A stretch of DNA of 7,497 nucleotides from Sphingobacteriales bacterium (GTDB taxonomy: Bacteria; Bacteroidota; Bacteroidia; Chitinophagales; Chitinophagaceae): the NCBI GenBank assembly GCA_004294195.1, contig REAQ01000293.1, positions 1 to 7,497 of the forward strand, read 5' to 3'. A program made the position numbers and the translations under genes. This document shows positions 1 to 6,922 of this stretch, one piece after another (within the stretch, counting starts at the first letter, position 1; each line of letters begins with the position of its first letter). The notes under the pieces are model-generated. The model had not been told where the DNA came from. It made no database searches and worked only from the letters and a program-made list of their open reading frames with translations.

Positions 1-1122
1 GTTGACGAACGGAAGGCACGCATTGCGAAAGCACAGCGTCTCATGGAGAGAAATAAAATCGATGCCATCTTCCTTGAAGGAACAGCATCCTGTTTTTATT
101 TCACCGGCATGCGTTGGGGACAGAGCGAGCGCACATTTGGGGTAGTCATTCCCGTTAGTGGAAGCATTGCGTACGTGTGTCCTAAGTTTGAAGAGGATCG
201 CGCGAGGGAATTGATCATCAAAGATTTTGGGGATGAGGTCCGCTGCTGGGAAGAGGATGAGAGCCCCTATGAACTCATTGCGGGTATCGTGAAAGACAGA
301 GGGGTGCGATTCAGGAGGATAGGGATAGAAGAAAGGGTCAGATTCTTTATTGCCAATGGCATTAAAAAGGCGGCGTCTGGGTTTGATATCGTGGATGCTA
401 CGCTGGTTACTGCAGAATGCAGGATGTATAAAAGCAAGGCTGAAATTGCGCTGATGCAACACTCCAGCGATGTGACCATCGAAGCTTATAAAGCGGCATT
501 CGCTACCATCAAGCCGGGTATGCCGCAGGGTGAGCTGTCTGCTAACATTTCCGCCGCTTTCCGCAAACTCGGGTACAGTGGTGGAGCCATGGTACTCGTC
601 GGTAAATACACTGCGATGCCACACGGCAGTATCGTTCCGCAAACGATTCAGGAAGGCGATATCGTACTGGTAGACGGCGGTACAAGTGTGGAGGGCTATG
701 CGTCTGATATCTCCCGCACCATTGTTACAGGTAAACCCACGGCCAGGCAATCTGAGATCTGGAACCTGGAACTCGCTGCGCAGAATGCCGCATTTAATGT
801 AGCTAAAGCAGGCGCAACCTGCGAGAAAGTGGATGCCGCCGCCAGGGCAGTGATTGAAAATGCAGGCTTCGGAAAGAATTATAAATTACCCGGACTGCCG
901 CACCGTACCGGACACGGCATTGGGCTTGAAGGACATGAGTGGACCAACTTTGTGAAAGGCAACAAAACCATCATTCAGCCCGGAATGTGTTTCTCTGACG
1001 AGCCTACCATTGCTATTCCTGGGGAATTTGGAATAAGGCTTGAAGACTGTCTTTACATTGATACTGATGGTAAGCCGAAGTTTTTTTCTAAGCAGAGTAC
1101 AAGTATTGAGGTTCCATTCTAA
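1..1122 (+). CDS. Xaa-Pro peptidase (M24 'pita-bread' metallopeptidase), 5' partial
   Basis: The product should hydrolyse the Xaa-Pro bond at peptide N-termini (aminopeptidase P / prolidase type). The frame is open from base 1 and 14 residues (VDERKARIAKAQRL) precede the first ATG at 43. They continue the creatinase-type N-terminal domain, so the true start lies outside the window and 43 is an internal Met. Numbering from that Met, residues 1-125 are the N-terminal domain and about 128-350 the catalytic domain. All five M24 metal ligands are visible: D211 (VDGG), D222 (SDISRT), H291 (HRTGHGIG), E320 (DEP) and E334 (RLED). H194 and H287 match the conserved extra histidines of the prolidase/APP branch. 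The gene therefore looks catalytically intact. It ends at TAA 1120-1122, convergent with the PBP gene. Relatives in Bacteroidota often carry an export signal, but that region is not in the window, so location is unknown. Aminopeptidase versus dipeptidase cannot be decided here. Confidence 0.93.
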   Translation, partial: VDERKARIAKAQRLMERNKIDAIFLEGTASCFYFTGMRWGQSERTFGVVIPVSGSIAYVCPKFEEDRARELIIKDFGDEVRCWEEDESPYELIAGIVKDRGVRFRRIGIEERVRFFIANGIKKAASGFDIVDATLVTAECRMYKSKAEIALMQHSSDVTIEAYKAAFATIKPGMPQGELSANISAAFRKLGYSGGAMVLVGKYTAMPHGSIVPQTIQEGDIVLVDGGTSVEGYASDISRTIVTGKPTARQSEIWNLELAAQNAAFNVAKAGATCEKVDAAARAVIENAGFGKNYKLPGLPHRTGHGIGLEGHEWTNFVKGNKTIIQPGMCFSDEPTIAIPGEFGIRLEDCLYIDTDGKPKFFSKQSTSIEVPF

Positions 1123-1240
1123 GAACCAGCAATTGACAATTAGCAATTGACAATTAACAATTGGCACTGGTATTTAGAATCTAGTTTCTAACAACCAGTG
1201 CCAATTGCTAATTGCCAATTGTCAATTGCTAATTGTTAAA
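1123..1240. terminator. Possible bidirectional terminator between convergent genes
   Basis: The peptidase stop codon (1120-1122) and the PBP stop codon (1241-1243 on the minus strand) face each other across 118 bases. These are almost entirely taken up by the heptamer hairpin, with its strongest stem in the centre (1158-1171 with 1194-1207). A stem of this kind could stop transcription from both sides. There is no classic GC-rich stem followed by a clean U-tract, so the terminator role is inferred from position and foldability only. Confidence 0.45.
1130..1235. repeat. Inverted pair of CAATTRV heptamer arrays, likely forming a hairpin
   Basis: Five tandem 7-mers (CAATTGA, CAATTAG, CAATTGA, CAATTAA, CAATTGG) occupy 1130-1164, followed by CACTGGT at 1165-1171. 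The opposite arm is ACCAGTG at 1194-1200, followed by CCAATTG, CTAATTG, CCAATTG, TCAATTG and CTAATTG at 1201-1235. The 42-base arms match at 36 positions, and the inner 14 pairs are perfect. A further inner stem, TTAGAA (1174-1179) with TTCTAA (1186-1191), closes a 6-base loop. The element fills nearly the whole gap between two convergent genes. Comparable (C)AATTG heptamer tracts recur between genes in many Bacteroidota and resemble cyanobacterial short tandem repeats. That statement is recalled knowledge. Confidence 0.9.
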
Positions 1241-3616
1241 TCAGTTTTCTTTCTTCTTAAAAAGACGGTCAAAGAATTTTTTTTTCTTCTTCGTAGTGTC
1301 AACTGCTTCGGGCTTCTTTTCTACTTTCAGGTCGCTTTCCTTTTTCTTCTTGTCGCCATCTTCTTCAACTTTCTTCGACTCCGTATTCACTTTTTCCGAT
1401 CCATCGCTGATGGGCACATCAATGAATGCATCGGAGCTTCCCGAGCCCACATTTTCCCCTTCTGCCGGCGGTGGTGCTTCACCTCCCGTCAACGCCTGGT
1501 AATCATAGATGGCTTCATTCCGGATTGATTCCGGCACCACAAATTTCGCATTGGGATCAATGTTGAGTGTTTTGTCTTTATACAGTTCCTGGAAGAAATA
1601 GGCATACGCCGGCATAGCCATCTGCGCACCACCGGTTGTATTTAACAATCGTAGAAAAGGATCATCGGCACCAACCCAGACACCCGCGAGAATCTGCGGA
1701 GTGAATCCAATGAACCAGCCATCGGCATTATCATTTGTGGTTCCTGTTTTACCAGCCATTTCAGAAGAGATTCCATACGCACCACGGATGGCTCGTCCCG
1801 TTCCAAAATCAACAACGCCCTGCATCATCTTTGTCATCACATACGCATCGGATTCGCTGATCACTTCTTCTCCCCTGGTAGTGAAGCTGGCCAGCACGTT
1901 GCCATTCCGATCCTCAATCCGTGAGATGAAATAGGGCTTTACATTAAAACCTCTGCCCGGAAACATCGTATACGCCCTCACCATTTCCATCAAAGAAATA
2001 TCTGCAGAACCCAATGCAATAGAAGGCACTTTCGGAATATTGGATTCAATACCACATTGCTTTGCAAAATCAACCGTGCGCTGTACACCGAGTTGATTGA
2101 TCAAAAACACAGCACCAGGGTTTTTGGAGTAGGCCAAACATATCGCCATCGGACCACCACTGCCCGTGATCACTTTGTTGCCCATATTGATGGGACCGGA
2201 AGGGAAGGGGGTCTCTGGTGTGTAGCCATTGGTGACGCCAAGGGTGTATAACAAGGGTTTAAATGTTGAACCCACCTGACGCTTGGTTTCGATATTGACG
2301 TGGTCAAACTTAAAGGTTTTGAAATCGATTCCGCCCACCCATGCCTTCACTTCACCATTATATGGATCCACCACCAAAAAGCCTGTCTGCAACATTTGCT
2401 TGTGGTACTTAATGGAATCCAGCGGACTCATCACCGTATCTTTTTCCCTGCGCTGGTTCCAGGCAAAAACCCTCATCGGTACTTTTACATTGAACGAAGC
2501 GCGGATCTCTTTTTCCGGGATCTCATCTTCCTTCATGTTCTTCCAACGGTCGCTCTGCTTAATTGCATTTTCCAACACGCGCTCGCCATCCTTGCTTTTC
2601 CAGACGGATCCTGTCTTGATGTTCGACTGCTGGTTGAATACAGCCTGCAATTTTTGCATGTGACGAAACACCGCTACTTCTGCATATTCCTGCATTCTAG
2701 GATTAATAGTAGTGTAGATCTTCAATCCGTCTTTATAAATATTATAGGGCTCTCCTGTTTTTGGATTTTTATTCTCCTTGCACCATTGTTTTATCTCATC
2801 ACGAAGCACATCCCTGAAATAAGGCGCTATACCGGCGTTCTCATCCATCTTTTTATATTTCAGATCGATGGGTTGTGCTTTAAGTTTATTGGCTTCTGCT
2901 GAGCTAAGGAAATTGTTTTTTACCATCTGATCCAGCACGGTATTTCTGCGGTTCAGCGCGGCCTTTGGATTACGCCTGGGATTGTAAATGGAATTGCCTT
3001 TCAAAAGGCCTACCAAAACAGCGGCTTCTTCAACAGATAAACGATCCGGCTCTTTTTGAAAATAAGTTCTTGAAGCATTACGAATACCGTAGATCTCATC
3101 ACCATAGCTGACCATATTCAGGTATAGTGCTGCAATTTCTTCCTTTGTAAAGTTTTTTTCCAATTTGATGGCTACGATCCATTCTTTGAATTTTTCAATC
3201 ACCCGCATGAAAAAATTTCTGCTGCCCTGCCCAAACAAAAGGTTTTTTGCCAATTGCTGGGTAATGGTACTCGCTCCGCCCTCGCTGCCTAGATAAACAA
3301 CAGCCCTTGCAACACTTCTCATGTCAATGCCAGAGTGCTGGTAGAATCGTTCATCTTCTGTTGCAATCAATGCATTGATGACGTTGGGCGAGATATCGCC
3401 ATATTTCACATTCGTCCTGTCCTTCGTGTAGTATTTGCCCATCAGGGTGCCATCGGACCCATAGATCTCTGAAGACGACAACATCGATGGATTCTCCAAT
3501 TCCGCGAGGGAAGGCAGTTTGCCAAACAATCCCAGATTCAGCAAAATGAGAAACAGGATCAAGGCGCCCCAGCCGATCAATAAACTCTTCCAGAAAATTC
3601 TTACTGCTTTGGACAT
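1241..3616 (-). CDS. mrcA: Penicillin-binding protein 1A, bifunctional transglycosylase/transpeptidase
   Basis: This class A PBP of 791 residues polymerises lipid II into glycan strands and cross-links the peptides at the outer face of the inner membrane. Residues 1-10 are cytoplasmic and about 11-32 form the single membrane anchor. The GT51 transglycosylase domain (about 50-235) shows EDERFYQHSG (87-96; E87 is the predicted catalytic glutamate), GASTITQQLAKN (114-125) and ALYLNMVSYG (163-172). The transpeptidase domain (about 405-680) has SxxK at S450-K453 (GSTFKP), SxN at S497-N499 (SKN) and KTG at 623-625 (GKTGTT). All catalytic motifs are present. The segment between SxxK and SxN looks short and lacks the usual W-x-P-x-N stretch. 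After about residue 710 comes a low-complexity Gly/Pro then Lys/Glu-rich tail ending FFDRLFKKKEN. The start at 3616 places the Met just before the anchor. The gene lies 26 bases after the ancestral porW stop with no clear promoter between, so co-transcription is likely. Confidence 0.95.
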   Translation of the reverse strand: MSKAVRIFWKSLLIGWGALILFLILLNLGLFGKLPSLAELENPSMLSSSEIYGSDGTLMGKYYTKDRTNVKYGDISPNVINALIATEDERFYQHSGIDMRSVARAVVYLGSEGGASTITQQLAKNLLFGQGSRNFFMRVIEKFKEWIVAIKLEKNFTKEEIAALYLNMVSYGDEIYGIRNASRTYFQKEPDRLSVEEAAVLVGLLKGNSIYNPRRNPKAALNRRNTVLDQMVKNNFLSSAEANKLKAQPIDLKYKKMDENAGIAPYFRDVLRDEIKQWCKENKNPKTGEPYNIYKDGLKIYTTINPRMQEYAEVAVFRHMQKLQAVFNQQSNIKTGSVWKSKDGERVLENAIKQSDRWKNMKEDEIPEKEIRASFNVKVPMRVFAWNQRREKDTVMSPLDSIKYHKQMLQTGFLVVDPYNGEVKAWVGGIDFKTFKFDHVNIETKRQVGSTFKPLLYTLGVTNGYTPETPFPSGPINMGNKVITGSGGPMAICLAYSKNPGAVFLINQLGVQRTVDFAKQCGIESNIPKVPSIALGSADISLMEMVRAYTMFPGRGFNVKPYFISRIEDRNGNVLASFTTRGEEVISESDAYVMTKMMQGVVDFGTGRAIRGAYGISSEMAGKTGTTNDNADGWFIGFTPQILAGVWVGADDPFLRLLNTTGGAQMAMPAYAYFFQELYKDKTLNIDPNAKFVVPESIRNEAIYDYQALTGGEAPPPAEGENVGSGSSDAFIDVPISDGSEKVNTESKKVEEDGDKKKKESDLKVEKKPEAVDTTKKKKKFFDRLFKKKEN
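1277..1285. repeat. Run of nine T (A9 in the PBP coding strand)
   Basis: Nine consecutive T on the plus strand encode three Lys codons in the basic tail of the PBP. An indel here would change only about the last dozen residues, so catalytic domains would be spared. Confidence 0.8.
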
Positions 3617-3642
3617 AACAGGTTAAGTTAGGTCTATGTTGG

Positions 3643-3780
3643 TTATTTAACGGACAATTGTTTGTTCAAAAGGTCAAGATATTCGGCGATATCCTTGCGG
3701 GTTTTAAGCAATTCAAAGTTCGTCTGGCTGATCAGGAAAAAGCTGTACTTGTCTTTGGGCAACCAGGGGAATATTTCCGG
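3643..3780 (-). pseudogene. porW: Displaced C-terminal end of the porW-like gene, out of frame with its body
   Basis: Reading 3780 down to 3643 in the frame offset from the main ORF gives 45 residues and TAA. They begin PEIFPWLPKDKYSFFLISQ and go on through LLKTRKDIAEYLDLLNK. The pattern PWLP..KYSF..IS..N...L...KD...Y...LN is the ending I associate with PorW/SprE. The main frame instead ends on an arbitrary-looking, proline- and glutamine-rich tail at 3713. Either removing one copy of the 7-bp duplication at 3776-3789 or deleting one base in the A5 run (plus strand, 3796-3800) would join the body to this segment without a stop. The 7-bp correction gives a protein of about 1068 residues. The alternatives are a real mutation or a sequencing/assembly error. 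Confidence 0.8.
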
Positions 3781-6700
3781 CATCCGGCAATCCGGAAAAA
3801 CTGGAAACGATGATCATTTTCCGATCGGTATCCAGCACCTCATTGGCCACCTGCAGGTTGTTGCCAGCATATTTTTCGCGGTTATACCTGTTCAGTGCAT
3901 TCCGGGCCTCATTCACATACACCACATCCACCTTGTTTAGCAATAATACTGCCACATGTTGGTCAGAAGGGTTAAAAATATACCCTTTGGCAGCGGTTTC
4001 CATTTTGGGTGCCAGCAGCTTGCTAGTATCGGCCTTGGCCTGTACGGGCTTGTTCGTTGATTTGACTTCCGGTGCCTTGGTGACTTCCTTGGTGACGGTC
4101 TCTTTCGGCTTAGGCGGTGCCAAAGCCAATGGTGCCGTCTGCGGCAGTTTCGCGGGTTCATCCACTACCGTAACTTTTTCTTCATCGGCCCTCGTCACTT
4201 CCAGTTGCGTGAGGTAGCTTTCAATTTCTGACCTGCGCTTCAATACATTAATCATCGTACTGGCCTTTTCTGCCATCGGCGAGGAAGGGTAGAGCGATGC
4301 CAGCTTCTGCAAAGTACTGATGGCCGTACTGTCTTGTTTCTGCTTGATGTAGTAAACGGATTCTATATACAACAGCTGCGGCGTCCAATAACTCTCGCCA
4401 AATGTGCTGTCTGCTTTTTTCTTTTCGCGAAGGGCGTTTTCAAAATCGCCTTCAATAAATTTATTGTACACCTCATCATACTTCGCTGTGGCGAGGGTAT
4501 TGAGCAGTTTATTCTCCTTGTCTACCTGTTTGGGATCATTCAACATGCGCAGATACATACTTTGTGAAAAATTCCTGGTCATGTAATCTTTGTAGAATTT
4601 TTCACGATCTGTATTGCCGGTTTTGCGAAGGCAGAAGATCAATTGGAACAGCGCCTCTTCCACATAGGGTGATTGCTGGAAGCGGTTCAGGAATTCTTCA
4701 TTGTTCTGGATCAGCCCGGGGCAGTCGCCTATTTTTTCCTGGAGGATCTTACCCAGTTCCGCGTAGGCATACATGATGGAATCATTGGAGAGCTTGATCG
4801 ACGCAGGTGTCATCGGCACATTGGCCATCAGTCCGTCAGCAGTAAGTTCTGCGGGCATCGTTTTGTTGTTGACACCAACCGGTATGATGGTGGGATCTTC
4901 TTGCTCCGGCACGGCTCCAACGGCCACTGCCGCCACGGCCTTGATCCTTCTCCAGTTATCGATGTTGGGTCTGTTCCCGAAGGTCTGTTTGAACTGACGG
5001 AAGCCCTGCGCCTTCATACCATTGTTATAGAAATACCAGTCGTTTTTTCCGCCGCCCGCATTCCCCTGCGCATTGGTGGCAAACAGGTCTACCGGAATCT
5101 CATTCTTTAATACTGAACTGGTACCCGCAGGTGCCTGGCTTGCGGCAAGCGCCTCTTCTTCTTTCAGTCCCTGCGCCTTCCTGAGTTTGCGCACAAGTCC
5201 TTTGATGTAACTGTCTCTTTCCACTTCCGGCATTGCTGCAATGCGTTGCAGACTGTCTTCCACACGGATCAATTCATAATGCACCATCATACCGTCCAGC
5301 AAGCTCTTCCGTGCAGGCACGTAGGGCCTGTCCAACACCTGTGGATCACTTAGGTTCAAGCTATCGTAAGAGGCTGCGGCAATTTTGTACTTACCTGTTT
5401 CATAAGCCAGATCCCCGATTTCCAGCAACACTTTTGTACGGAATTCCGGATTCAACGCCGCGTGCTTTCCGCTCTCCTGGAAATAGTAGATCGCTTTATC
5501 ATACTGCTTTCTGATGAGTTCCATTTGTCCGGCACCGTAGAAAATGATGTGCTGGTACTCTTCGTATTTATCCCGTTTGCTCAGCTTTAGCAGTTCAGCA
5601 ACGGCCTGGTCAATGCGTTTGTTTTCATCTTCACCTGTTGCAAGCCTGATTCTGTAGATCCGCGCATAGGCTTCCAGGATAGGGTCAGTGGTATGAACGA
5701 TGGCTTTATCATACCAGTCATCGGCTTGTCCCGGCTCGCCGGTGTTCTCGTGCATCTGCGCCAACAGAAACTCCCATCGGGCTTTTTCTTGCGGCGTTGC
5801 GGCATTATCCAGGGCCTGCTCAAGGTAGTGCGAAGCGCTGTCGTAGTTTTCCTGGTTATAGTACATCAACGCCTGGAGCTCATTCAGGTCCGCTTTGAGG
5901 CGGGAAGGGAAATTGGCGTCCTGCCGGAGAGTGACTACCAGGCCGGCTGCCTCATTGTATCGCTCCTGTTGGATCAGGGTGCGGAGCAACCAGAGAATGG
6001 CCTCATTACGCGCCGGAATATGCCCGATGGTGCTGTTCACCACATTCTTTTTCTCCTTGGTGGAGATGGTATATACGTTACCCGTTTCATTGATATTGGA
6101 ACCGATGACTTTATTATATCCGATCTCATCCTTGGTCCTGGGCTGGAACGCGAAGTTGATATACTGAAAGGCGATGGCCGCGGAGTCAAATTCCTTTCGC
6201 AGGAAATAGGCCTTGCCCATCATCAGATAACAATCGTCTACCCAGTCGCTCCGCAGATCATGCAACAGAATAGCGTCATTACAGCGCATGATAATGGAAT
6301 CCAGCTCTTGTTTTTGAGACGATGTAGCGTCCAGTTCATAGTTATAAAAGGGTAGGAGGAGGCTGTAATTGTCCCGATGCTGGCTTTTGGCATTGGACAT
6401 GATATCGTTGAGCTTCCTTTCGGAATTGAAATAGAAATTGTAGCGGGTATTCAGGTTTTGGTTGGCGCGCTTGACGGGGTTGAACTTTCCCTGGTCAGAC
6501 ACATTGCTCACTGCGCCGAGGAACTGAATCGTTATGGCCGCATCCACGCCGTTAGCCTCTGCGGTGGAGCGAAGGGCGGCTGTATCTTTCAGCATTTCGT
6601 TGGTAAAAATATCTGTAGATGGGATCACCTTAAAGCCGCGTGCTTTGAGTTCCGTCACCAATGAATTTTCTGCGCGTTTGCGATAGGTGTTGTCTGCCAA

Positions 6701-6856
6701 CAGGGCCATCACCATGATCTTACCATATTTTTTCTTTTCATAGCCGGGCGCTACATAGCTCTTGGAGCCAGTGGCCGAGGTAGATACTTCATGGGGGGCG
6801 CTACAAGCCGCGATCACTACTAAAAAGGTTGCCAGGGTGGCCAATCTCCATCTCAT
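3713..6856 (-). CDS. porW: PorW/SprE-like T9SS TPR lipoprotein with a foreign N-terminus and frameshifted C-terminus
   Basis: PorW/SprE is an envelope lipoprotein needed for type IX secretion and, in gliders, motility. The ORF is 1047 residues. Residues 1-18 are a lipoprotein signal ending in lipobox IAAC with C18 as the lipidated Cys, which supports the start at 6856. Residues about 37-115 (KKYGKIMVMALL, ELKARGFKVI, GVDAAITI) resemble a separate small Bacteroidota lipoprotein family and seem to stop halfway through that domain. PorW-like sequence starts near 122 (QGKFNPVKRANQNLN, then RYNFYFN). TPR-like helices follow at about 209-237, 284-317, 322-352, 359-392, 434-470, 474-500, 791-820 and 826-860. 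WYFYNN (607-612) and NWRRIKA (634-640) are further PorW-like marks. A Pro/Lys/Thr-rich linker (about 895-955) precedes the C-terminal domain (GYIFNPSDQHVAVLLLNKVD onward). From about 1025 the frame is wrong and it stops at 3713. The PorW assignment is strong; whether the product works is open. Confidence 0.82.
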   Translation of the reverse strand: MRWRLATLATFLVVIAACSAPHEVSTSATGSKSYVAPGYEKKKYGKIMVMALLADNTYRKRAENSLVTELKARGFKVIPSTDIFTNEMLKDTAALRSTAEANGVDAAITIQFLGAVSNVSDQGKFNPVKRANQNLNTRYNFYFNSERKLNDIMSNAKSQHRDNYSLLLPFYNYELDATSSQKQELDSIIMRCNDAILLHDLRSDWVDDCYLMMGKAYFLRKEFDSAAIAFQYINFAFQPRTKDEIGYNKVIGSNINETGNVYTISTKEKKNVVNSTIGHIPARNEAILWLLRTLIQQERYNEAAGLVVTLRQDANFPSRLKADLNELQALMYYNQENYDSASHYLEQALDNAATPQEKARWEFLLAQMHENTGEPGQADDWYDKAIVHTTDPILEAYARIYRIRLATGEDENKRIDQAVAELLKLSKRDKYEEYQHIIFYGAGQMELIRKQYDKAIYYFQESGKHAALNPEFRTKVLLEIGDLAYETGKYKIAAASYDSLNLSDPQVLDRPYVPARKSLLDGMMVHYELIRVEDSLQRIAAMPEVERDSYIKGLVRKLRKAQGLKEEEALAASQAPAGTSSVLKNEIPVDLFATNAQGNAGGGKNDWYFYNNGMKAQGFRQFKQTFGNRPNIDNWRRIKAVAAVAVGAVPEQEDPTIIPVGVNNKTMPAELTADGLMANVPMTPASIKLSNDSIMYAYAELGKILQEKIGDCPGLIQNNEEFLNRFQQSPYVEEALFQLIFCLRKTGNTDREKFYKDYMTRNFSQSMYLRMLNDPKQVDKENKLLNTLATAKYDEVYNKFIEGDFENALREKKKADSTFGESYWTPQLLYIESVYYIKQKQDSTAISTLQKLASLYPSSPMAEKASTMINVLKRRSEIESYLTQLEVTRADEEKVTVVDEPAKLPQTAPLALAPPKPKETVTKEVTKAPEVKSTNKPVQAKADTSKLLAPKMETAAKGYIFNPSDQHVAVLLLNKVDVVYVNEARNALNRYNREKYAGNNLQVANEVLDTDRKMIIVSSFSGLPDAGNIPLVAQRQVQLFPDQPDEL
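3776..3789. repeat. 7-bp perfect tandem duplication (TCCGGCA x2) at the frameshift
   Basis: TCCGGCA occurs twice in direct succession, at 3776-3782 and 3783-3789, followed by the related ATCCGGA at 3790-3796. Seven is not a multiple of three, so gain of one unit shifts the frame exactly as seen in the porW-like gene. Collapsing it to one copy reads ...SGLPEIFPWLP... in frame. Confidence 0.85.
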
Positions 6857-6869
6857 CGAATTGTTTTGC

Positions 6870-6877
6870 CAAATATA
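6870..6877 (-). promoter_or_regulatory. Candidate -7 box (TATATTTG) for the porW-like/PBP operon
   Basis: On the minus strand TATATTTG fits the Bacteroidota -7 consensus TAnnTTTG and lies 13 bases upstream of the ATG at 6856. No good -33 TTG element is seen at the usual 17-23 base spacing, so the match is only suggestive. Confidence 0.4.
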
Positions 6878-6899
6878 AACATAATAGCGCGGCGCTTGT

Positions 6900-6907
6900 T
6901 AAATTTG
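6900..6907 (+). promoter_or_regulatory. Candidate -7 box (TAAATTTG) for the MORN-repeat gene
   Basis: TAAATTTG on the plus strand fits TAnnTTTG and lies 15 bases before the ATG at 6923. A matching -33 TTG at normal spacing is not evident. The implied leader would be very short, so the real start site could differ. Confidence 0.35.
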
Positions 6908-6922
6908 TACTGCTTGTCAACT

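Noticed and set aside
43..45. ATG at 43 as the start of the peptidase
   Set aside because: The 14 codons before it are open and match the family's N-terminal helix, so the gene begins before the window.
886..1167. Minus-strand ORF starting MPIVNCQLLIVNC
   Set aside because: Its start lies in the heptamer repeat and the rest is antisense to the peptidase. NCQLLI-like peptides are the translation of CAATTG repeats.
1130..1235. Heptamer arrays as a CRISPR array
   Set aside because: The units are contiguous 7-mers without spacers, in two opposed halves, and no cas genes are present.
1205..1528. Plus-strand ORFs at 1205-1528 and 1233-1502
   Set aside because: They begin in the heptamer repeat and run antisense to the low-complexity PBP tail. 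The Phe/Ser-rich product is the shadow of Lys/Glu codons.
2300..2902. 200-residue plus-strand ORF opposite the PBP gene
   Set aside because: It is antisense to a well-supported PBP domain and shows no domain, signal or promoter of its own.
3713..3800. Programmed ribosomal frameshift in the porW-like gene
   Set aside because: No convincing slippery heptamer with a downstream structure is seen. A 7-bp duplication or a one-base homopolymer error explains the shift more simply.
5693..6355. 220-residue plus-strand ORF opposite the PorW-like gene
   Set aside because: It is antisense to clear TPR coding sequence. It is explained by codon bias on the opposite strand.
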